Positions 12,140 to 22,731 of a stretch of 64,000 bases of DNA are shown here, piece after piece. Numbering within the stretch: position 1 is the first letter of the stretch; each line of letters starts with the position of its first letter. A program made the translations under genes and the position numbers. The stretch spans positions 88,842,944 to 88,906,943 of the forward strand of contig NC_066582.1 of NCBI RefSeq assembly GCF_024323335.1, in the 5' to 3' direction. The stretch is from Lathyrus oleraceus. Taxonomy: Eukaryota; Streptophyta; Magnoliopsida; Fabales; Fabaceae. The notes under the pieces were generated by a model. It was given only the letters and a program-made list of their open reading frames with translations, was not told the origin of the DNA and did not search any database.

Positions 12140-12385
12140 AAGCCAGTGTTGAACCCAGGTCTGCATGGTTAACAAAAGCGCTCCAATTGAAAACAATTAA
12201 AAAGGAAAGATGCAAAGCGTTGGATCGAACCAAGGACGTTAAGGTCACAGGAAGCGCTATAGGAAAAATTCAATAAAACAAATGCCAGCGAGGTATCGAA
12301 CCCTGGTTTGTGAGGTACAAGGCGCGCTTCAAATGAAATTAATTAAACAAGCGCCCTGCAGGAATCGAACACGGGCTTGGTACGT
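12140..12385 (-). repeat. ~70-bp repeat with pol III B-box-like words
   Basis: Four degenerate units spaced about 75, 71 and 69 bp. Each carries on the sense (minus) strand a GWTCRANNC word (near 12147-12156, 12223-12231, 12293-12301 and 12362-12370) and a GCGC-containing word. Only the words are conserved; no A box or tRNA fold is seen. Confidence 0.6.
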
Positions 12386-13017
12386 TCATGCCACTTTGAA
12401 GTTCCATGCACACTTGGTGATCATTTGCTCATAACTCCTTAACCATGCATCAGATGCTCATGATCTTGGACTTTTTGGAAATGGGAGAGCAAGATCTTCA
12501 ACTTTCATGTTCATCAAAATTTCATTTGAAGCTTCTTTGATGTTGGAAAGTCAAGTTGAATGTGGTCCAAAAACTTGCCATTTTTGGAAACTTTGAATTA
12601 CAAGTCACTTTCCATTTTTGGAAACTTTTGATTTGCATTCAAATTCTTCGAGGTAGGTGTTTGACATGATGAATAGGCCTCGTTTGGACATGAATGAAGT
12701 GTCTCAAACCATTTCTCCACCTCATAGCCCTCAGTTGACTGCACAATTGACTTTTGTGGGCCTCAGATGACCTAGAAATGCACTGATGACTTTGGGCCTC
12801 CACCTCTTGGTAAAGTTGCTTAAAAATGAACCTTGGCTCATATAAGCTCTTTAGAATAATCATGTGGCCTTCATCTCAAGGAAAGACTTGCTCTTTTGCA
12901 CTGGTGAATCTCTTGATGCCAATGCTGACTGCTAAGATGCAATGCAATATGAAATGATAAATGACCTAAAAAATGAAATGAATGCATACATGGGGGGTGC
13001 AAATTTGAGGTGCTACA

Positions 13018-13749
13018 CATACCAACTCTAAACATCAAGTCCACTCCTACACTTCAGACAAAGCTCAATAAAACACTTCAAGCCCCCATGCTTTTGCCAT
13101 GCTTCCTACTTGGTGTTTTATGCAAGAACCAACCAAGCAAGTAAACCAGTATAAGTCTTAATTATTTTATGATATTTAAGGCTTATTGAACCCTCAAGGA
13201 TCCCTATAAATAGAGGACAAAGCCTCATCTATCCATACACCAAGCTTTCTAAGGAAAACTCCATTCTTGAGAGCTTTTCAACCTTAACCTCCATTCTCTC
13301 ATACGGCTTGTGCATTCTGCAAACCAAAGGTTCCAATCATCTTCTGGGAACTCATAAGCATTAGGAGAGGCATCAAACAGTAGCTGGAAGTAGTGTTGAA
13401 GAGGCATTGGACCTTGCTCCAATAGGTATATTCTTGCACTTTGAAACTCAGCATACATATGTCATTTCATTTTGATACCTGAAGCAAATATGTAGCATTT
13501 ATTGTGTTTAGAAGGATCATTAGCTTACATGTCATTTATATTGTTGTTTATGTGAAATTGTGTTGCATGAAACCTAAAGTTTCAGTTATGGTTTTTTGCC
13601 TTCGTGCATCTCCATCTTTGAGTATTAGCCAAAACCTATGGTACCATTGTGTTCCTTGCATTTTTCTATGTGATTTTGATCTTTATTTCATAAAAAATGG
13701 TCGAGAAATGAGAGAGATATGATTGATGGAAGATTGGAAAAATAGTGGG
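13018..13749. other. Unresolved flank, LTR-like promoter region
   Basis: AT-rich DNA between the end of LTR A and the solo LTR. It contains TATAAATAGAGG near 13204 on the plus strand, which looks like a plant LTR promoter, and a 69-codon minus-strand frame (13249-13458) that I do not recognise. It may be the U3 part of the LTR whose U5 ends at 16775, but I could not confirm a matching copy in the window. Confidence 0.4.
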
Positions 13750-14921
13750 TGTTGAAAGAGTATATCTTCGGCAAATATTTTTGTATCGTATCCACAGAGA
13801 TTGGTTGATATTACCGCCGTTCTATAATTCAAATGTTATAAGTTTAGAAAGTAACAGGGTTGTTTTGTTTGGAAAAATATTTAGGGAGTGAATGTTAACA
13901 AAAACTATGAAATGGTTTTAGTCAAATATAAAAACTTGGCAAGATTGGAGTTCACTATTTCAAATGTTTATGATTCCTTATGATAAATAAATAGATTCAA
14001 GATTATTGATGATGTTCAAGTATCCTCTCAAAGTCATTTATGTCTAAATGATATCGTGATAATCACTATATTGATCCTTAGACGATCTCTCCACCTAACT
14101 ATCAATATAGCAATCTTTAATGTTTAATACCAAAGAAGAGTAATGAATAAATCTATCTCTACAACTTATTCACTACTTGAAAATCTGTTTTATGTCTAAA
14201 CTCAAGTAATCTCTCTCGACAACTACTCAAATCTGGTTTTCAAAGTAAAGCAAAAACAGTATTCAATACATCAATAATCTTTATCAAATATATAAATCAA
14301 AGTGAATACATAAACAGATGAGAATAGCTACTACCTCCAATCTTGACAAAAGGGAGTTTAGCTCCTCATCACCATTGTTACAAAGCAGAAAGTTCAATAA
14401 GAAAAACTCTGTTTTTCTCTCTTACCAAAAAAAACTCTCAAGAACAATGTGTCAATGATAATGAATAATGTTTCAATGCCCTAGGTTAAACTATTTTGTC
14501 TCTACCAAAAAGGTTGACATTTCCCTAATTGGACTTTGTCATCTCATGCAGAAAAGCAATTCCCAGGCAGACATCAAAATGGCAATTAACTTTTCCTGCA
14601 CAGCAGCACTTTTGACCCTTGGTCAGCTTGCTGGATTCGCAGCCTTCGCGGCGCGAAGGAAGTTCGCGGCGCGAACTGTTGCTTCTCCAGCTTCCTTGTT
14701 TGGCAAGCTTCCTCCAAAATGTATTGTTGCAATCCAAGGTCTTGCTTATCCACAATTCTACAAAACTAACATAAAATGTGAAATAACTATTCAAAACAAA
14801 ATAAACTAAACCTAATTGCATTTATACAAAATAGTGAAGATAAAAGTGTGTAATTACATCAAAACTTGGTAAAAGGGACCAATAAAATGGTATAAAAAGT
14901 AGTACTAATTGGTCCCTAACA
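13750..14921 (+). mobile_element. Solo LTR (or short LTR element) with exact target duplication
   Basis: The unit starts TGTTG and ends CTAACA, satisfying TG...CA with short inverted ends, is 1,172 bp long, and is flanked by GTGGG on both sides (13745-13749 and 14922-14926). It has no coding domain or internal LTR pair. Its TATCCACAGAGATTGG stretch near 13790 and a GC-rich palindromic block with GGCGCGAA words (14640-14685) fit a known class of plant LTRs. A non-autonomous element is the alternative. Confidence 0.85.
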
Positions 14922-16775
14922 GTGGGAAAAAGAAAACGAAAATGAGAGAGAGAGAGAGAGGTTAAAGATGATGTTGAGTTGGCATTGGAAAAAGTTCATG
15001 GAACCCCAAGGACGTGGGTTCGAACCTGGCCATCATAATGTTTATTTTTTCTCACTTGTTAAATGTTCAATTTTCTTCATAACTTCCAAAACCCATAACT
15101 TCATGATCCCTTAACCTTTTTGACCCATTCTTTTTGCCATGTGTTCATAAGAATGTCTATTTTATGATGATACCAAAAAAATCCAAAAAAATATTATTTA
15201 TTTTACCACTTTTTATTGGATAGAAAACATGTGTTTTTTTAGGTGTTTTTAAGGATCCTAATCAATCTCTTTGGTTTATCTTTTGTTTTACCTTGTTGTT
15301 GAATATTTGTATGATCATAGCACACTCTTTCAAGTGTTGATTGTTGTACTTAACATGTTTAAACTTGATTATTTTCATATCATGTCTCAATTGATTCACC
15401 TTGAAAACATGTTTGAATGAATAGTTAGGAGGTGATTAGGTTTCCACTTAAGTTTGGTCATATCATGAACTTTGATTCAAGTCTAATGTTTATTTTGTGA
15501 AGACTTATAATGTGATGCATGTTTAACCTAAATTGATTCATATTGTGTTTACCATGTACCAACGAATGCTTTTACCATGTCAAGTATGATTTTGCTTCAC
15601 CATCAATATGTTGTGTCTTGTGATGTTATGTGAAACTTCGTCATGTCTTGTTTATGCTTATCTCAATGCCTAAAAAACCATGTTTAACATTGTTATCCAT
15701 ACCTTGTGATTACCATTGTACTTAGCCATATTTTGTGCCATAATGTTAATGCATGTTCAATCTTGTTATTGTTTATATCCAAGGGAAAAGAATCATGACA
15801 TTATTGTCATTTTGCATGTGTGTGTTCATCTGCATTATATACAACTTTGCTTTCCCCTTAATCCAAAAAACTTCTAGATAAAATCTTAGGTTCCCCTCAA
15901 TTTAAACCTTAGGATTCTATCTCTCTCTCTCCTTCTTATAATCACTTTCATAATAAACTTTGACATAGGTCATTGTTTCCTCTTTTATTTCTTAATCAAA
16001 TGCTTCAAAACACTTAAGCATATTCAAATATCCTTTCATAAGACCTAAAAAACACAAACTTAATTCAAACCCTTTTGCCCCTTTGGCTTTTACATGTTTA
16101 AAACCTTTTCATAAAAGGATTAGACATGAGTCATCCCTAGTTGAGATTTAAATCTCCTACCCCATAACATTGTTGAGATTGATATCGATTCTTTTCCATT
16201 TGGAAGAGGTATGTGGCATACTTGTTGATTCTATATCCAAGTGAGAGCCCTTCTTTCAATTTGATGCAAAGATCTATCTTCCACATGTTTGTGGTGGTTT
16301 AAAGTGACTTTTCTCCTTAAGATGACAATTTGTCTCTTTCTCATAAAATCAACCACAACAAATCGCTTCTTACTTTTGAACACGAAGTACGAGGTTTTGA
16401 TCCTTCACGGGTACGTAGGCATAAGACTCAATGTCTTTCCAAATCATCAAACAATAAAAAGATGTTATTTTTCTCATCTCCCCAATCAACTAGCAAACAA
16501 TTTTAAACCAAACACATATATTTAAAAGGTTCCTGTAGAGTACTATAGATGATTAGGGTGCTAATACCTTCCCTTTTCATAACACACCCCCGTACCTTTA
16601 GAATCTCCCCCTATTTTGCGTAGCTTAAGTTTAATCTTCTAGCTTTGCATATGCATATTGGGTTTATTTTTGAAACTTTTCCCTTTCCCTTGGATAAATT
16701 AAAATCCGGTGGTGATATTTTGATTCATGAGTCAAGTCTAATCAATAGCTTGGTCTCCGATTCTTCACCACGACA
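14922..16775 (+). repeat. 3' part of a 5' LTR of element B
   Basis: Ends ...CGACA at 16775, four bases before a PBS. It includes the shared U5 features: a TACGTAGGC hairpin at 16383-16423 and the GGGTGCTAATACCTTCCC block at about 16553-16570. A (GA)8 run lies at 14944-14960 and a B-box-like GGGTTCGAACC near 15018. The LTR start was not found; it may lie in 13018-13749, on the other side of the solo LTR. Confidence 0.65.
14944..14960 (+). repeat. (GA)n microsatellite
   Basis: About 8.5 GA dinucleotides in a row, inside the LTR of B. Confidence 0.95.
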
Positions 16776-16779
16776 GAAA

Positions 16780-16797
16780 TGGCGACTTCACTGGGGA
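16780..16797 (+). other. Primer-binding site of B
   Basis: TGGCGACTTCACTGGGGA, four bases after the LTR end. It shares its ends with the A/D PBS but differs in three central bases, so the primer may be a different isoacceptor or the site has mutated. Confidence 0.75.
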
Positions 16798-17486
16798 GTG
16801 ATATTAAGTGGGTGATACCTAACTTGTTTATATGTGTTTATTATTATTTGTTGCTATGTTTTCTTCGGTTTCATTATGGATACCTATAAGTGGTGACGAA
16901 ATCCCAACCCGGATTAGAGAATACAAATAATATAGGATGGTGGTATAATCAAAGTTACATGTCTGGCGTAATCCTAAGCATGATTAACATATGATATAAC
17001 CCCGCTCAGTGGAGACCCCTTTGATGGTAATATTTGTTGTTACGAGTAAATCGTAATGGCATTATTATCTTCGATCTGGGAGTCTAAGAAACTGAGGACC
17101 TTTAGAACCCTTTCAACCCCTCTAAGCCTTTTTAGGATGTAGTGCGGAGATTATTCAGGTGTAAGATCTGAGTTAATTCTTACGCGATACTACACTCAGA
17201 CGAGTTTCTCTTGAGAATATTATTGGTCTGCGAGCAAGTCATTAAACCGATAATATCCGAAAGATGGATCTATGACTCTGGGGACAACTTTAGAACCTTA
17301 TTCTACAGGTACAAAATAAATATATTAGTTCATACATTGTGGGATGGTTAAACCCTTGGCTCCATGCTTAATATCAAAACCCTAAACTTATATTTGTGAA
17401 ACATTCATTCATGCATCCATAAAAAACCTTTTTGCATAAAAACTAAGAAACTCAATAGTTTTCTTTTGCAAATATCGATAGGTAAA
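16798..17486 (+). other. 5' leader of B
   Basis: No ORF or strong repeat recognised. AT-rich leader between the PBS and ORF1. Confidence 0.5.
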
Positions 17487-18963
17487 ATGGAACTTGAAAG
17501 AAGGAATACCAAGAAATACACTTTCAAATGTCCTGACTTAACAGAGTTGAAGAAGCTTAGTTCTATGATAGTTAGTCCAGAGGATTTCAGAGCTCAGTGT
17601 GGAAGATTTATGGGTATCTTGAAGGCCAAGGTTGAAGATGGAGTTCTCAACACACTGGTACAATTTTATGATCCACTCTACCATTGCTTCACATTTCCAG
17701 ACTACCAACTTATGCCTACTCCAGAAGAATACTCTTATTGGTTTGGTTTGCCAGTCTCTAACAAATTACCATTCAGTGGTTCAGAGAAGACCCCTACATC
17801 CACAACTATTGCAGAAGCACTTCACCTAGAAACGTTTGTTGTGAAGGATAACTTCATCAAAAAAGGAGGGATTCTAGGTCTAACCTCTAGATTCCTGTTG
17901 GAGAAAGCCTTTATCTTTGCTGAAGAAGATAGTATAGATGCCTTTGAAGCCATTTTGGCTCAACTCATTTATGGAATTGTACTCTTCCCAAACATTGATG
18001 ACTTCGTGGATGTTAATGCTATACGAATCTTCTTAATTGGTAACCTAGTACCCACATTACTTGGAGATACCTACCATTCTATCCATCACAGGACTAAGAA
18101 AGGTGGTGGAACCATTCTTTGTTGTGCACCTCTCCTATATAAGTGGTTTATTTCTCACTTGCCCAGATCTAGGCTCTTCAGGGAGAATCCGCAGAAGCTC
18201 AGATGGTCTCAGAGGTTCATGTCCATTGATCAAGGGAGTATACATTGGTATGACCCCTCCTATGATGTTGGAGTAATTATTGACAGTTGTGGTGACTTTC
18301 CTAACGTACCTCTCATTGGTGTACATGGGGGAATTAACTATAACCTCATCCTTGCCAGACGCCAGTTAGGATATCCTGTGGCAGATAAACCCGACAACCT
18401 TCTGTTGTCAGGTTTCTTTTACCTCAACGACGAAGAGAGTTCCGGTTTGAAGGATAGAATCATACATGCTTTGCGCAACATTCACAGAAAAGGAAAAGAC
18501 CGATTAGGAAGAAAGAATTGTGTTGCTTTTGAGCCCTACACCCGATGGGTTTGTGCTAGAGCAAATGAACTTAAGATGCCATATGCTCTGGAGAAGCCCT
18601 CATGTCCTTATGCTATAACATCATCATCCACCATTCCTATTGAGAATAGGGAAGAGTTTCAAGAAATTTTGGATAGGTTGAAATTGGAAAGAGACACTTG
18701 GGAAGGCAAGTACCATGTCTTGAATGATAAGAAGATGAAGATGGAGCAGCAGCTAAAGGAGAAGGATGATTTGATTGAGATTTTGGAACAAGAAGGTTTA
18801 CTTCTATCTAAAGTTCAGCCTTTTCATGAGTACTCCAGCATACCTCCTACCTCAGGTGCTTGGAAGGGAATCGTCGACAAGCTTATGTCGAGAATGCTCA
18901 GTTAAAGAGGCAGAAAAGGAAGCATCAACCAGCAGCAGGACCTTCTACATATGAGATTCCTTA
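17487..18963 (+). pseudogene. ORF1 protein of Tat/Ogre-like element, one frameshift
   Basis: Extra ORF upstream of gag, a known feature of Ogre elements with unknown function. The frame opens at 17466; I prefer the second Met (17487, MELERRNTKKYTFKCPDL). The globular part (residues ~10-370) includes FYDPLYHCFTFPDYQLMPT and EYSYWFGLP. This resembles the plant-mobile-domain-like ORFs of legume transposons (DUF7745 as I recall it, not checked). A charged helical C-terminus follows (about residues 385-445). The frame stops at 18905, but the adjacent frame reads on through a basic tail (RQKRKHQ) to TAG at 18961-18963, so a one-base frameshift near 18885 is likely. Otherwise intact. Confidence 0.8.
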
Positions 18964-19269
18964 GGACTCATAGACTTAGATGTCTTCCTCTTGTATTGTT
19001 TAGGATTGTTGAAATTGTATTTCATCCTTTGTAATCCCTCAAATGTTTAATAAAAAGAGGTTTTTGTTCAGCTTATACCAAATTTTGTCTCTATAATATT
19101 TGTAATAAATTATTGAGTTTCTTAAAAATTAAAACTCATCTTTTGCATATGCATATCATACATCATTCAAGAACAAGTTCTTGCATTTCAAGAAACTTAC
19201 ACGTGTCTTCTCCCTCCAATAGTCAAACTGAATCACCAGTACAATACTCGAGCCAGTCGCCGGAGAAGG
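18964..19269 (+). other. Spacer between ORF1 and gag of B
   Basis: Non-coding, T-rich, with an AATAAAAAG word near 19050. Nothing else is recognised. Confidence 0.5.
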
Positions 19270-20072
19270 ATGAGTCAACTTGAACAAGAAAACCAAGAGC
19301 TCAGGGAGGAAGTAATCACCTTGAAAGACAGTTTGGAAAGGCTTACTACTATGATGGATACTTTGGTGGCTGCTCAGAATCAGTCATCGAACAATTCTCA
19401 AGATCCATTGCAACGAACATCAATCTCTGAGAACTTCTTGACGCCCATTCCGGTGGCGGCCGTCAACGCTCAACAATATCACATGCCACCTGGTTTCCCT
19501 TAGAGCATGCCTCACGGTTATATGCCAACAGAATACCGCCCTTAAACCGTTGAAGCTCCAGTAGTGACTGTTGTGATGTCTGCACCTCCTCCTGTGGTGC
19601 ATACAACTCCTTATAACGAAGAAAACATTTTTCACATTGCTCCAAGTGAATTTGTGGGAGTAGATGAAAGGTTAGAGGGATTTCAAGATCAATTCTTAGA
19701 AATGCAAAGTAAAATCAACGCTCTTCGAGGTAAGGATCTTTTTGGCAAGACCGCTTCCGAACTTTGCTTGGTTCCTAATGTTCAAATTCCGCCTAAATTC
19801 AAAGTACCAGACTTCGAGAAATACAAAGGAAATTTATGTCCTCAAAGTCATTTGGTTATGTATGCTAGGAAGATGTCCACTCAGACTGACAACCATCAGC
19901 TTCTGATCCACTACTTTCAAGACAGTTTAACTGGTGTCGCTCTTAAGTGGTACATGGGCTTAGACGGTGCAAAGATTCATATTTTCAACGACCTTGGTGA
20001 AGCCTTTGTTCGTCAATACAAATATAATGTAGATATGGCTCCAGACATAGATCAACTTCAGAGATGTTTGTG
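19270..20072 (+). pseudogene. gag N-terminal part of B, truncated
   Basis: One frame interrupted by TAG (19501-19503) and TAA (19543-19545), both at positions where glutamine would fit. It begins with a coiled coil (MSQLEQENQELREEV), then a Pro-rich linker, then the capsid-like retrotransposon gag core (IPPKFKVPDFEKYKG; HYFQDSLTGVALKWYMGL; LGEAFVRQYKYNVDMAPD). It stops abruptly at 20072, where LTR DNA of G begins; D continues here with its QLQGMSQKPNEGFKEYAQRW segment. Confidence 0.88.
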
Positions 20073-20627
20073 ATGTGAAACCAAACACTTAATTTCCTTT
20101 GTTTTCGGCTATACCATATGGTGGAGAATGTTCAGAAAATCCACATATCGGTTAATACCAGTTTCCTCTTGGGTTCACATCTTCCACCCCTTGTTGGAGT
20201 TCAAATCATACCATCCTTTGGTTCAGACCATACTTTGATCACAATTCTTTTCATCTCCCACCACTAGTTCTTTGAACTACGAAGCTCTGAATTCTTCATT
20301 GCACTATGAGGATACGTAGGCATGAGGGCCCCAATTCTCACCGAGCACTTTATATATTTCATTTTCCTTTTCCTCATTCTTTTGCGAGTAATCCTTAGTT
20401 ATCACACCTATTCGAGCGAGAACAATCAAAATGGTACCCATGGAGTACCATGGATGTAAGGGGTGCTAATATCTTCCCCTTGCATAACTGACTTTCTTAC
20501 CCAACATATCTCTTTCCCCCTGGTTTTATCGATATTTTCCATTTCCTCAAGAATAAATAAAGTTCGATGGTGACTCTGTTGTATGTTCGAGCATGCGATA
20601 CGTTCGGGTATATTTCTGCTAGCTTCA
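20073..20627 (+). repeat. 3' end of an LTR of element G
   Basis: Has the U5 signature of this group in order: a TACGTAGGC hairpin (20273-20325), GGGGTGCTAATATCTTCCCC (about 20460-20480), a PBS-like echo TGGTGACTCTGTTG (20568-20581), then a true PBS at 20630. The left junction falls inside B's gag. Either a truncated insertion or a recombination join. Confidence 0.75.
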
Positions 20628-20629
20628 AC

Positions 20630-20777
20630 TGGCGACTCTGCTGGGGAGTTTGCTTGTAGTTGGGGGTCTCTTCTTGAGCATCCCCAGCTTCATCTGGCGA
20701 CTATGATGGGGAGTTTTCTTGTAGTTATGGGTCTCTTCTTGAGCATCTCCAGCTTCAGTTGGCGACTCTGCTGGGGA
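20630..20777 (+). repeat. Triplicated primer-binding site of G
   Basis: TGGCGACTCTGCTGGGGA at 20630, a diverged copy (TGGCGACTATGATGGGGA) at 20695 and an exact copy at 20760. The spacing is 65 bp both times. The intervening sequence (GGGTCTCTTCTTGAGCAT) is also repeated, so this is a tandem duplication of the LTR-PBS boundary region. Confidence 0.92.
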
Positions 20778-21812
20778 GTTTTCTTCTTGGAGCATTTCCT
20801 AGTCGCTAAAAGGAGTCGAGCCTAATTTAGGTTGTTTTTGTTTGTTATAGGTGTTTACCTTTATGCATTTACTCACTTTATTTATCACATTTCTTATTGC
20901 TTTATATTGTGGATATTATCTGTTATACTCTTTGTTAGGTCAGGGGTTGATACTACATGAGTGAAGCTCTATACCCGAGCTTGGTATACACACAGGATAG
21001 ATTCGTGGACAATCATGTACATATGTGTTTCACGCGTTGGGTTGTCACGAGAACCACACCCAGACGAGATTCACTTGGAAGTACTTTTGTCCTTTGAGCA
21101 TTCACTACGGCAGGGTATTTTCATGTCGAATCAAAGACTGTGGGAGACCTTATAGGGACTACCTTTTGAAAATTATAACCTACCTGTGAGGGGGATATGA
21201 GATTTTTCTGTAGGAAACCATAGACTCTACATACCTTATCCTCATGGAAATCGAACTTTTGATCCTGCATCAGGTTGTATATACAGATTATTGGTGTTGT
21301 TAACCTATGTTATTGCATTGTTGTACATATGATTGGAGCTTGGAACTTGGGTTACTATACTATCAATGCTTTGAATCTATGGATGTTGTATAATTATTTG
21401 CATTCATCCCCAACATATGCATTCATTCATTTGCATTTCATGCATGTTAACCAGAAAACTCACCCTATCCGTTCCTTCGTCAGAAAGACAACAATTTGTC
21501 GACACCAATCATTGAAGGATCATGGAAAAGACTAAGAGCATTGACAAAGCTGACATGGTTTTGGGGCTATTATTGGATAGCATGACAACAAACTGCGCAA
21601 ATCAATTTGTGATTGATGAGAAAGCTAAAGACAGTCTGAAGAAAGATAACAAACAAAAGGTGGATGTAGGCATTATGCCACTTCTTCCACAAGAGTAGTG
21701 TTTGCTACCACATCATAGGTCTGCTCAAAGCAACTAGAAATTGAAGTAGAAGTAAATCAGTCAGAAGAACAATGATCAAGAAAGGAGACGTCCTTGCTAT
21801 GATCCAATTCCA
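20778..21812 (+). other. 5' leader and degenerate segment of G
   Basis: Similar in layout to D 38371-39000: an ACCCGAG...TATACAC segment near 20970, ACCACACCCAGACGAG near 21053 and CCTGTGAGGGG near 21183. No ORF1. From 21500 degenerate coding-like DNA leads into the gag C-terminal part. Confidence 0.6.
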
Positions 21813-22731
21813 ATGAGTTACACACACCTGCTACCTATACTGGTTAATGACGGGGCAATTGTGCCTAAACAAACCAAACCTGCTAAGTTTCCCTACAGCC
21901 GTAAGCATGACCCTCATGCTACGTGTGGATACCATACTGGATACGTAGGGAACTCTACAAAAACGTGTCATCTTCTCAAGTCTAAAGTTCAAAAGATCAT
22001 TAATCAAAAGTTGTTGAGCTTTACACCTATAACTGCTGAGGCGCCAATTGAAAAGAGGTTTGAATACAAGGGTCCTCCAATTCATGTGCAAGTTCATCCA
22101 CCTGTGGTCCAACCTGTTATGTAGTATCCTAATCAAGGATACCACCTTGGAATTCTGTTGGCCTATCCTGGGGCATCATCTTCTACGGTTGTTTCACCTC
22201 AGTACGCCTATGATGGGGCATCCTACGTCCCATTTGGAGTTCATCATGGTCGGACTTCTCATTAGATAGTCAATCCTGGCTTGGTGCATTATGCTCAAAT
22301 GTTCCAACCAATGGTTATTCCACAGATTCATTCTCAGTCGCATATGCCATGCTACTCATACCCACGTAGTGTTACATCTCAGTATCAGAAGCTGCCTCCG
22401 GCTCAAATTCTGAAAAGTCAACAAATTGTGACACGTAACCATCAAGGGCAGAGGCTGGTGATCAGATCCCTATGACATATACTTAGTTGTTGTCTTATCT
22501 CGTCCATCAAGGACTTATTATGCCGAAGGGAATACCATCTGTTGTTTTTCCATATGGCCCGAAGCATAATCCTAAGGTTTCTCATGTGTTCCATGCCGGA
22601 TACGTAGGACATGCTACCGAGGATTGCGGACTGTTCAAAACCAGGGTACAAGAACTTATTGATCAGAATATCTTGTCATTCTTTGGTGAAGTGCCTAATG
22701 TCAAGATTGAGGAGGGTGAGTGCAGTCATTA
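21813..22731 (+). pseudogene. gag C-terminal part with two tandem zinc-knuckle-like modules
   Basis: Module 1 (21813-22020) reads MSYTHLLPILVN then FPYSRKHDPHATCGYHTGYVGNSTKTC; module 2 (about 22470-22731) reads MTYT, stop, LLSYLVHQGL then a CX2HX5HX4C-like stretch HVFHAGYVGHATEDC and VQELIDQNILSF. Each copy matches the single module in D (VTYAFLLKKLKDLGL...CEFHSGAPGHNIEGC). Module 1 has Asn for the second His and module 2 has His for the first Cys. In-frame TAG codons follow PVM and TSH, and one sits in MTYT. A Pro/Tyr/Gln-rich linker separates the modules. Confidence 0.8.

Larger units (their letters stand above)
9307..13017 (-). repeat. 5' LTR of A (about 3.7 kb, internally deleted)
   Basis: Starts TGTAGCACC at 13017 and ends ...CGACA at 9307 (minus strand). 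It shares U5 architecture with D: three TACGTAGGC hairpins (9614-9677, 9700-9766, 10199-10262), the GGTGCTAATACC block near 9457-9490, palindromes at 10650-10685 and 10716-10742, and a four-copy ~58-bp array at 9835-10055. The U3/TATA part seen in the 3' LTR (1-810) is missing at 12387/12388. Flanking sequence at 13018 is CATAC. Confidence 0.88.

Noticed and set aside
12223..12301. tRNA genes suggested by GGTTCGA-type words
   Set aside because: No acceptor stem, D arm or anticodon arm could be folded around them.
13249..13458. Possible host gene exon on the minus strand
   Set aside because: A 69-codon frame with no recognised domain, no splice context and in LTR-like DNA.
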